From positions 1 to 28,937 of the forward strand of contig NZ_DIUM01000134.1 of the NCBI RefSeq assembly GCF_002423035.1: DNA of 28,937 nucleotides. The letters run 5' to 3'. Below the pieces are notes generated by a model, which was not told where the DNA came from, made no database searches, and saw only the letters and a program-made list of their open reading frames with translations. The position numbers were made by a program, and so were the translations under genes. Shown here piece by piece: positions 15,579 to 22,546 of the stretch (positions are counted from its first letter, which is position 1; every line of letters begins with the position of its first letter). Source of the stretch: Thiocapsa sp. UBA6158. Lineage in GTDB: Bacteria; Pseudomonadota; Gammaproteobacteria; Chromatiales; Chromatiaceae.

Positions 15579-16214
15579 TCAGGACAGGTCCGCGATCATC
15601 TCCTTCTCGGCCTCGGTGAGGCTCTTGCGGAAGGCGTCGCAGGCAAAGATGCGTCGCATGTAAACCCGCAACGCCTCGGCCTGGGGCGGCAGCTCGATAC
15701 CCAGAACCGGCAGCCGCCAAAGGAGCGGCGCGATGCAGCAGTCGACTAGAGAGAACTCGTCGTTCATGAAGAAGGTATGGGCACCGAAGACCGGCGCGGT
15801 CACGACCAAGCTCTCGCGCAATTCCTTGCGTGCCTGCTCCGCCTCCTCCGGACTTCCCAGGCGAATCCGCCTCATCAGGGTGTACCAATCGTGATCGATG
15901 CGATACATGAACAGCCGGGCGCTGGCACGCGAAACAGGGTCGACGGGCAACAACGGAGGGTGAGGGAAGCGCTCGTCGAGATACTCCATGATGATGCGCG
16001 ACTCGTAGAGCCGCAGATCCCGATCGACAAGCGTCGGGACGGTCCCGTAAGGGTTGAAGTCCATCACCTCGGCCGGCAGGTCGTTCGCATCGACATCGAC
16101 CACGTCGACCGCGATGCCCTTCTCGGCGAGCACCATCCGAACACGGTGGCAATAGGGACAGGTGGGATCGGAAAATAGCGTCATCACGGATCGTCTACTC
16201 GCAGCCACAGCCAT
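15579..16214 (-). CDS. sspA: Stringent starvation protein A SspA
   Basis: GST-fold regulator that binds RNA polymerase during stationary phase or stress in gammaproteobacteria. The 211-aa protein has an N-terminal thioredoxin-like domain and a C-terminal helical domain with the family signature FSLVDCCIAPLLWRLPVLGIELP. NPYGTVPTLVDRDLRLYES is also typical. The N-terminus reads SDPTCPYCHRVR, with Cys19 and Cys22 forming a glutaredoxin-like CPYC, whereas E. coli SspA lacks both cysteines. GAAGGGAAGA precedes ATG 16214 and supports this start over a later in-frame ATG. It is 215 bases downstream of petC, past a perfect hairpin. Confidence 0.93.
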   Translation of the reverse strand: MAVAASRRSVMTLFSDPTCPYCHRVRMVLAEKGIAVDVVDVDANDLPAEVMDFNPYGTVPTLVDRDLRLYESRIIMEYLDERFPHPPLLPVDPVSRASARLFMYRIDHDWYTLMRRIRLGSPEEAEQARKELRESLVVTAPVFGAHTFFMNDEFSLVDCCIAPLLWRLPVLGIELPPQAEALRVYMRRIFACDAFRKSLTEAEKEMIADLS

Positions 16215-16329
16215 TCTTCCCTTCTACAGCATGTGGACAAAGCCCGGTCGAGCCCGAGGAACAGGTATCGCCGACCATCCGGGTCAGCAGCCTTGAGCAT
16301 TGCGCTCGTCAGTAGAGCTGTGAATCGGG

Positions 16330-16367
16330 CGGTTCGGGCCGAAAGCAACTGCTTTCGGCCCGAACCG
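16330..16367. other. Perfect 18-bp hairpin in petC-sspA spacer
   Basis: The 18-base arm at 16330-16347 (starting CGGTTCGGGCC) is the exact reverse complement of 16350-16367, with only AC between them. No T-run follows on either strand, so it is not a standard terminator. Being a perfect palindrome it would act equally on both strands. Possible roles are transcript protection or processing between petC and sspA, or a REP-like repeat. Confidence 0.85.
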
Positions 16368-16429
16368 TCGAACCGAGAGGACAGGCACCGACCCCGACGA
16401 ATCGAGGCCGATGCGGTTCACGGCATCCG

Positions 16430-17158
16430 TTAGTGGACGTCTTTCCAGTATTCCTTCTTCAGCGCAAAGGCCACGATAAAGAAGAGCCCGAGGAACAGCA
16501 GGACATAGATACCCATCCGCCGCCGTTCCATTTGGCTCGGCTCGCCGGCGTAGGTCAGGAACGCGGTGATATCTCGCACCATGGTGTCGTATTCGTCGGG
16601 GGCCAGAGCTCCGGGCTGCGCAAGCTTCACGCCGGCGATCGTCGGTTCATGACCCTCGTGCTCCTCCACGACCGCTTCCTGCACACCCTGCAGATCACCC
16701 AAAACGTGAGGCATGCCCACCAAGGGGAAGACCACATTGTTCACGCCGTAAGGCCGCGAAGGATCGGCGTAGTAGCTCTTCAAGTAGGTGTAAACCCAGT
16801 CCGGACTCCGCCAGCGTGTCACCAAGGTGAGGTCGGGAACCGCCGTGCCGAACCAGACCTCGCCGTCGGCGGGCCGCATCGAGTTCTTCATCATGTCGGT
16901 CGGCTGGGCGTCACCGAACAGAAGGTTCTCGCGCAGTGACTTATCGTCGATTCCCAGATCGTCCGCCATACGTGAATAGCGCATATGGCTGAGTGAATGA
17001 CACGCCATGCAGTAGTTGACGAAATACTTCGCCCCGCGCTGGAGAGAGGCCTGATCGTTCAGATCGATGTCGGCCTTCTCCAACTCGACATGGCCGCCCG
17101 CGGCGAAGCCCACGGCGGGCAGCAACAGAACCAAGGTGGCAATGATCAGCTTTCTCAT
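16430..17158 (-). CDS. petC: Cytochrome c1 of the bc1 complex
   Basis: Heme-c subunit that passes electrons from the Rieske protein to soluble cytochromes on the periplasmic side. The 242-aa precursor has a signal peptide (residues 1-20, ending GFAA), the heme-binding CMACH (50-54), and a C-terminal membrane anchor (about 217-235) followed by KKEYWKDVH. A methionine in the MPHVL segment near 149 is a candidate axial ligand. The start overlaps the petB stop by four bases (ATGA), indicating coupling. It is the third gene of petABC. Confidence 0.95.
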   Translation of the reverse strand: MRKLIIATLVLLLPAVGFAAGGHVELEKADIDLNDQASLQRGAKYFVNYCMACHSLSHMRYSRMADDLGIDDKSLRENLLFGDAQPTDMMKNSMRPADGEVWFGTAVPDLTLVTRWRSPDWVYTYLKSYYADPSRPYGVNNVVFPLVGMPHVLGDLQGVQEAVVEEHEGHEPTIAGVKLAQPGALAPDEYDTMVRDITAFLTYAGEPSQMERRRMGIYVLLFLGLFFIVAFALKKEYWKDVH

Positions 17159-18399
17159 GAGGTCACCCTCTCCGGAACGGGCTTGGTCTTGTCGATCGAG
17201 CTGTAGATCGGCATCAGCAGGAAGTAGGCGAAATAGATGGCCGTGAAAATCTGGGACAACAGGGTCAGTAAGGGATCGACCGGTTGCAGTCCGAGCCAGG
17301 CCAGCACGATAAAGGAGATCGCGAACAGCCCCGTCATGACCTTGAAGATCGGACCCTTGTAGCGCATCGACTTGACCTTGCTACGGTCCAGCCACGGCAG
17401 TGCGAAGAGGATCAGGATCGCAGCGAACATCACGACCACGCCCGGGAACTGGGATCCATACATCGGCGGCACCGCCCGCAACATCGCGTAGTAAGGCGTG
17501 AAATACCATACCGGAGCGATATGCTCGGGTGTCTGGAAGGGGTTGGCCGGCTGGAAGTTCGGCGCCTCGATGAAGAGTCCGCCCATGGTCGGGGCGTAGA
17601 AGACGATGGCCGAGAAAATCGCGAGGAACACGACCACGCCGACCAGATCCTTCACCGTGTAGTAGGGATGGAAGGGGATTCCGTCCGCGGGCGCCTTGTC
17701 GCTCCAGCGGTTACCCTTCGGGCCAGCCTTGATCTCGACACCGTCCGGGTTGTTGGAGCCGACATGGTGGAGTGCAACGATGTGCAGGAACACCAAGGCC
17801 GCCAAGACGAACGGCAAGAGGAAATGGAAGGCGAAGAAGCGATTGAGCGTCGTATCCGAGATGACATAGTCACCGCGCACCCAGACCGCGAGATCGTCGC
17901 CGACGACCGGAACGGCCGCGAACAGATTCACGATGACCTGTGCACCCCAGAACGACATCTGCCCCCAGGGCAGCAGATAGCCGAAGAAGGCGGTCGCCAT
18001 CATCGCCAGATAGATCACGACACCGATGATCCAGAGCAGCTCGCGCGGTTTGCGGTAGGAGCCCCACAGCAAGGCGCGGAACATGTGTAGATAAATGACG
18101 ATAAAGAAGGCGGATGCGCCCGTGGAATGGATGTAGCGAATCAACCACCCCCACTCGACGTCGCGCATGATGTATTCGACCGAGGCGAATGCCTCCGCGG
18201 CCGACGGCTTGTAGCTCATCGCCAGCCAGAGGCCGGAGACGATCTGAATCACCAGCGTTAAGATTGCCAGCGAGCCGAAAAACGACCAGAAGTTGAGGTT
18301 CTTCGGGGCGTAATACTCGGAAAGGTGTGCCTTCCAGGTCTCCGTCAGCGGGAATCGCTTATCGATCCAGCTGAGGTTCTCGGACTTTTCTGCGCTCAT
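17155..18399 (-). CDS. petB: Cytochrome b of the bc1 complex
   Basis: Membrane subunit that carries hemes bL and bH and oxidises ubiquinol at the Qo site. The 414-aa protein has about eight helices. The four heme ligands are His91 and His105, and His192 and His206, each pair 14 apart. The Qo-site loop reads PVWYFTPYYAMLR, so the glutamate of the classical PEWY is replaced by valine, a variant I recall from some beta- and gammaproteobacteria. ATG 18399 overlaps the petA stop as TGATG. A TTG one codon earlier is less likely. Confidence 0.95.
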   Translation of the reverse strand: MSAEKSENLSWIDKRFPLTETWKAHLSEYYAPKNLNFWSFFGSLAILTLVIQIVSGLWLAMSYKPSAAEAFASVEYIMRDVEWGWLIRYIHSTGASAFFIVIYLHMFRALLWGSYRKPRELLWIIGVVIYLAMMATAFFGYLLPWGQMSFWGAQVIVNLFAAVPVVGDDLAVWVRGDYVISDTTLNRFFAFHFLLPFVLAALVFLHIVALHHVGSNNPDGVEIKAGPKGNRWSDKAPADGIPFHPYYTVKDLVGVVVFLAIFSAIVFYAPTMGGLFIEAPNFQPANPFQTPEHIAPVWYFTPYYAMLRAVPPMYGSQFPGVVVMFAAILILFALPWLDRSKVKSMRYKGPIFKVMTGLFAISFIVLAWLGLQPVDPLLTLLSQIFTAIYFAYFLLMPIYSSIDKTKPVPERVTS

Positions 18400-18992
18400 C
18401 AAGCCGCTCCTCGATCCTCACCGACCAAGATGGTGGTGTCGTTGATGTAGGTATGCACGGGAATCACCAGATTTGTAGGGGCCGGAACGCCCTTGTACAC
18501 CCGGCCGGCAAGGTCGAATCTGGAGCCGTGGCAGGGACAGAAGAATCCGCCACGCCACTGCGCCCCGAGATCGTCAGGGGCAAACTCCGGCCGGAAGGTC
18601 GGAGAGCAGCCCAAGTGCGTACAGATCCCGATCACGACGAAGTACTGCTCCTTGATGGAGCGCGTCGCATTCCGGCAATACTCCGGCTGCTGCGGCACTT
18701 CGGATGCCGGATCGACCATTTGGCCGTCCAGTGTCGGCAGTGCCTCGAGCATTTCCGGTGTACGGCTGACGACCCAGACCGGTTTACTGCGCCATTTGAC
18801 GCGCAGGATCGCGCCCGGTTCCAGTTGGCTGATGTCGGCCTCGACCGGCGCACCCGCGGCACGTGCCTTGGCGCTCGGGTTCATCGACGCAATGAATGGG
18901 ACGAGGGCGAAGCCGGCTCCGACGGCTCCGACCACGCTGGTCGCGGCGACAAGCACACGCCGCCTGGTTTTGTTCACGCCTTGTGCGCTCAT
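18399..18992 (-). CDS. petA: Rieske iron-sulfur protein of bc1
   Basis: Takes the first electron from ubiquinol at the Qo site and passes it to cytochrome c1. The 197-aa protein has a Tat-type N-terminus (KTRRRVLVAA), an uncleaved membrane anchor (about 13-35), and a [2Fe-2S] domain with CTHLGC (124-129) and CPCHGS (152-157). Ligands are Cys124, His126, Cys152 and His155, and Cys129-Cys154 should form the disulfide. It is the first gene of petABC; a candidate promoter lies about 120-145 bases upstream. The ribosome-binding site is weak (GGGGGTTAGTGG). Confidence 0.95.
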   Translation of the reverse strand: MSAQGVNKTRRRVLVAATSVVGAVGAGFALVPFIASMNPSAKARAAGAPVEADISQLEPGAILRVKWRSKPVWVVSRTPEMLEALPTLDGQMVDPASEVPQQPEYCRNATRSIKEQYFVVIGICTHLGCSPTFRPEFAPDDLGAQWRGGFFCPCHGSRFDLAGRVYKGVPAPTNLVIPVHTYINDTTILVGEDRGAA

Positions 18993-19107
18993 AAGCCACT
19001 AACCCCCGGCTGGCGCGAGCCCCATGGACAGCTTATCGGCTGGCGGCTCACGCATGGTCATGAAAGGAAGATCAGAATATGCCGATAATCTACAAAATCG
19101 ACCGGGC

Positions 19108-19137
19108 ATTGTCTTGTATTCCGGTCGAATCGGTCAA
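19108..19137 (-). promoter_or_regulatory. Candidate promoter for petABC
   Basis: On the - strand TTGACC (19132-19137) and GACAAT (19108-19113) are 18 bases apart in the 178-nt spacer between nif3 and petA. The -35 box is good and the -10 box fair. Prediction from consensus only. Confidence 0.4.
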
Positions 19138-19170
19138 GGCAAAGCGGCCGAACCCCGAGCTGCTCTCGGC

Positions 19171-19923
19171 CTAGGCCGGATTGTCGATCTCGATGAAGCG
19201 ATGCTCGAGCCCGAACTGTTCGGCGAGATGCGCACCGAGGACCTGAACCCCGTAGCGCTCGGTCGCGTGATGTCCGGCCGCGATGAAGGCGATCCCGAGC
19301 TCGCGCGCCGCGTGGGTCGTTTGCTCCGAGATCTCTCCGCTCACGTAAGCATCGACGCCGAGCGCGGCAGCCTGCTCGATGTAGCCCTGCCCGCCGCCGG
19401 TACACCAAGCGATCCGCTCGATCCGCTCGCGGCCCGCGGCGATCAAGGTCGCCGGGCGTCCCAAGCGCTCCGAGACCTGAGCAGCGAAGGCTTCCGGCGA
19501 GCATCCGAGGGCTAGGCGCCCGGACCACAAGAGTCCTCGGCGATTCTCGACGGGCTCGGCATCGACCCATCCGAGGTGCGCAGCCAAGGCTGCGTTGTTG
19601 CCCACCTGCGGATGCGCATCGAGCGGAAGATGATACGCGATCAGGCTGGCCCCGGCCTTGAATAATCTCCTTGCGCGCCGTCCTTTTATCCCGACGAGAC
19701 AGGGCGCCTCGCCCTTCCAGAACCACCCGTGGTGGACCAGAATTGAATCCGCGCCCCATGCAATCGCGGCCTCGATCAACGCTGCGCTCGCCGTCACGCC
19801 GCTGGCCAGACGCGTTATCGGACGCTCTCCTTCGACCTGCAAGCCGTTCGGCGCGTAGTCGTCGAAATGACCCGAGTCAAGAAAACGATCGCAATAGGCG
19901 ACCAACGAAAGAGGATCGACCAT
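19171..19923 (-). CDS. Nif3/YbgI-family dinuclear metal protein
   Basis: A 250-aa member of the Nif3 (GTP cyclohydrolase I type 2/NIF3) family, which forms a hexameric ring with a dinuclear metal site per subunit; a hydrolase role is assumed but not settled. Metal ligands are visible in ILVHHGWFW (near 65), AYHLPLDAH (near 98) and AAGHHATERYG (near 220). ATG 19923 has AGGAG nine bases upstream and begins MVDPLSLVAYCDRFL, the expected N-terminus; the longer open frame to 20031 lacks support. In many gammaproteobacteria this gene lies between a DegS/AlgW gene and petABC, as here. Confidence 0.9.
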   Translation of the reverse strand: MVDPLSLVAYCDRFLDSGHFDDYAPNGLQVEGERPITRLASGVTASAALIEAAIAWGADSILVHHGWFWKGEAPCLVGIKGRRARRLFKAGASLIAYHLPLDAHPQVGNNAALAAHLGWVDAEPVENRRGLLWSGRLALGCSPEAFAAQVSERLGRPATLIAAGRERIERIAWCTGGGQGYIEQAAALGVDAYVSGEISEQTTHAARELGIAFIAAGHHATERYGVQVLGAHLAEQFGLEHRFIEIDNPA

Positions 19924-20111
19924 GCTCGAGCTCCTGCTGCAGCCGGGGTTTCCCGCGCGACCGATGATCGGGACTCCGGAATCGGCGGTGCAGCGGCAAT
20001 CCGGCGATCCGCATCCGCGCCGCAGTCGCAAGGGTTTCCGCGGAGGTCACCGCCGAATCGACGCAAACGCCCGAGACGCGAAGATTTTGGTTTAGACTCA
20101 CGGGAGGACGA

Positions 20112-20174
20112 ATGGCCGATCGCGCGGCTCCGTCGTCGGACTCATGCCAAGACCCCATAGTTTATATCGGATGA
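20112..20174 (+). CDS. Possible 20-codon leader ORF coupled to the DegS-like gene
   Basis: ATG 20112 is preceded by GGGAGGAC (20102-20109), the best ribosome-binding site in the region. The 20-residue frame starts MADRAAPSSDS, ends PIVYIG, and stops with TGA at 20172-20174, overlapping the protease start ATG at 20171 as ATGA. The protease ATG has no good site of its own, so translation may be handed on from this ORF. The peptide shows no recognised motif. A chance ORF cannot be excluded. Confidence 0.4.
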   Translation: MADRAAPSSDSCQDPIVYIG

Positions 20175-21313
20175 TCAAGACAGGTCCAACCACCCTTCTG
20201 ATCGCGGCGGTGATCGGCGGGGCAGCAGGTTCCGCATTCACGCTCGTGCTGGCCCCGCCCTTGCCGGCCCCGTCGGGATCGGGCGCATCGCTGCACCACG
20301 ATACCGTGGACGCGGCGCCGCACCTGCGCGACGACCTGCCGACCTTTGCCGGGGCGGTGTCGCGCATCGCGCCGGCCGTCGTGAGCATCTTCGCGACACA
20401 GACCGAGCGCGGGCCGCCGCGCCCGACCTTGCCGTCCTATCCGGGGCTCCACCATGGACCGCCCGGGGCAGCCGCCTCACGCACCGGACTCGGCTCGGGG
20501 GTGATCCTTTCGCCCGACGGATACATCCTGACCAACCGCCATGTCGTGCAGGACGCCGATCGTATCCGCGCCGTGCTTGCCGACGGGCGCTCGCTCGAGC
20601 TCGCGCTCGTCGGCGTCGATGCGGAGACCGACCTCGCCGTGCTCAAGGCCGATGCGCAGGGTCTGCCCACCGCACCGATCGGCAACTCCCGGAGCCTGCG
20701 CGTGGGCGACCTGGCGCTGGCGATCGGCAATCCCTTCGGGGTCGGTCAGACCGTCACCATGGGGATCGTCGGCGCAACCGGGCGCGGCGAGCTGGGCATC
20801 ACCGACATCGAGAGCTTCATCCAGACCGATGCCGCCATCAATCCGGGCAACTCGGGCGGCGCGCTCGTGAACGCGCAAGGCGAGCTCGTCGGCATCAACA
20901 CCGCCATCTTCACCGAAACCGGAACGGCCCAAGGGGTTGGTTTCGCCATCCCTGCGGAGATTGCGATCGATGTGGCACACGCGCTCGCCTCGCAGGGCCA
21001 GGTCACGCGCGGATGGATCGGCCTGAGCGGGCGCAGCATGACCCCGGAGCTGGCCGAATCATTCGGTTTGCGCGCGGGACACGGGGTGCTGGTCGCATCG
21101 ACTCTGCGTGACGGCCCGGCGGCGCAGGCCGGTCTGCGTCCGGGTGACGTGGTGACCCGAATCGACAACCGGGACGTCGCCACGGTGCAGGATCTGCTCG
21201 ACGCGGTCGCCGGCGCCGGCCCCAATGCGGCCTTGAGCCTGGAGGTCTGGCGCGGCAGCGAGCGCATCCTCACGCGCGCCACCACCGACACCCGTCCGCC
21301 GCCCGCCGAGTGA
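20171..21313 (+). CDS. DegS/AlgW-like periplasmic serine protease
   Basis: Inner-membrane-anchored HtrA-family protease, the kind that starts regulated proteolysis of an anti-sigma-E factor in envelope stress. The 380-aa product has one N-terminal helix (8-29), a Pro/Ser-rich linker, a trypsin-like domain with His124 (TNRHVV), Asp154 (ETDLAVL) and Ser228 (NPGNSGGA), and a single C-terminal PDZ domain (about 280-375). A single PDZ and the uncleaved anchor favour DegS/AlgW over DegP. ATG 20171 is preferred to ATG 20144 because of the anchor position and the ATGA overlap with the leader ORF. It is divergent from nif3. Confidence 0.9.
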   Translation: MIKTGPTTLLIAAVIGGAAGSAFTLVLAPPLPAPSGSGASLHHDTVDAAPHLRDDLPTFAGAVSRIAPAVVSIFATQTERGPPRPTLPSYPGLHHGPPGAAASRTGLGSGVILSPDGYILTNRHVVQDADRIRAVLADGRSLELALVGVDAETDLAVLKADAQGLPTAPIGNSRSLRVGDLALAIGNPFGVGQTVTMGIVGATGRGELGITDIESFIQTDAAINPGNSGGALVNAQGELVGINTAIFTETGTAQGVGFAIPAEIAIDVAHALASQGQVTRGWIGLSGRSMTPELAESFGLRAGHGVLVASTLRDGPAAQAGLRPGDVVTRIDNRDVATVQDLLDAVAGAGPNAALSLEVWRGSERILTRATTDTRPPPAE

Positions 21314-21360
21314 TCCGACTGCGGCGGCCCCTGCCGGGACAGGCACCGCTCGAGCGGGCA

Positions 21361-22398
21361 TCAGCCCGCGGCCGTCGACGCCGTGGCGACCATGGTGTCC
21401 AACGACGGCAGGACACGCGCATCCAACAAACGCGACAAACCCTCGAGCTCGGGATAACGGCCCGATACCTCGCGCACATAGCCCAGGGTGCGCGGGATAT
21501 CGGCGAGATAGTGCGGTTTGCCGTCACGACGATTCAGCCGCGCGAAGATTCCGCAGGCCTTGAGGTGACGCTGTACGCCCATGAGGTCGATCCAGCGCAG
21601 AAAGCGGGGGAGATCGTCCTCGCGCAGCACGCCGCTTCGCCGCGCGAGATGAAAATAGCCCGAAGCCCAGTCGGTCACCCGCTCGGCCGGCCAGGCGATG
21701 TAGCAGTCGCGCAGCAGGGAGACGAGGTCGTAGGTGACGGGCCCCACCACCGCGTCCTGAAAATCGAGGATGCCGGGATTGCCCGCCTCGGTCAGCATCA
21801 GGTTGCGCGAGTGGTAGTCACGATGGACGCACACTCGCGGCTGCTCCAGGGCACTCGCCACAAGCCGATCCTCCACGACCGCGAGCGCGGCGGATTCTTC
21901 CGGTGCGAGCACGAGGCCCGGCAGCGACCCCAGAAACCACTCGCTGAACAGACCAAGCTCTCGGCGCAAGAAGGGCTCGTCGTAGCTCGGCAGGCCATCC
22001 GTCGGGCCACACGTCTGGATGACCGCCAAGGCGCCCAGTGCATCGCCGTAGAGCCGGTCGGCCGTGTCCTCGGTCAACTCGCCGAGATACACCCGGTCGC
22101 CCAAATCGGTGAGCATGAGGAAGCCGGCGGCGCGATTCTCCGCGTGGATCTCGGGCGTGTTGAGACCCACAGCGCGAAACCGTCGCGACAGATCGGCGAA
22201 ACGTCCGCAGTCCTCGAGATCGGGGGGCGCATCCATCAGCACGCGCGTCGTCCCGTCGTGAAAGAGCCGCCAATAGCGACGAAAACTCGCGTCGGAGGAG
22301 GCGGGCTTCAGCTCGAAGTCCTCCGACTCCAAGACCCCCGCCGCCCAGCGGCGCATAGACTCGTATCGATCAGACACGGACACCCCGATCAGTCGCAT
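21361..22398 (-). CDS. amgK: AmgK-type aminosugar (MurNAc/GlcNAc) kinase
   Basis: APH-fold kinase of the type that phosphorylates N-acetylmuramate or N-acetylglucosamine at the anomeric position in a cell-wall recycling route that bypasses de novo UDP-MurNAc synthesis. The 345-aa protein has the catalytic HRDYHSRN (His192, Asp194, Asn199) and metal-binding LDFQD (Asp212), plus SSDASFRRYWR near the N-terminus, typical of the AmgK branch. In Pseudomonas amgK lies beside lptD with murU next to it. Here it is divergent from lptD, but no murU follows: the next gene is convergent. ATG 22398 has a weak ribosome-binding site, and GTG or ATG codons further in are possible. Confidence 0.85.
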   Translation of the reverse strand: MRLIGVSVSDRYESMRRWAAGVLESEDFELKPASSDASFRRYWRLFHDGTTRVLMDAPPDLEDCGRFADLSRRFRAVGLNTPEIHAENRAAGFLMLTDLGDRVYLGELTEDTADRLYGDALGALAVIQTCGPTDGLPSYDEPFLRRELGLFSEWFLGSLPGLVLAPEESAALAVVEDRLVASALEQPRVCVHRDYHSRNLMLTEAGNPGILDFQDAVVGPVTYDLVSLLRDCYIAWPAERVTDWASGYFHLARRSGVLREDDLPRFLRWIDLMGVQRHLKACGIFARLNRRDGKPHYLADIPRTLGYVREVSGRYPELEGLSRLLDARVLPSLDTMVATASTAAG

Positions 22399-22546
22399 CG
22401 TCGGCGCGGACCGACCGGCCCGCGACAGGTTCAAGATTGCTGAGTTTGTACAGATGTGCCATGGTTGCAGGTTAATACGAACCCGTCCACCGATCCGAGA
22501 CACCGAGCTTGGATCGCCGCCGGCTTGAGTCGACCTGACATCCAAC

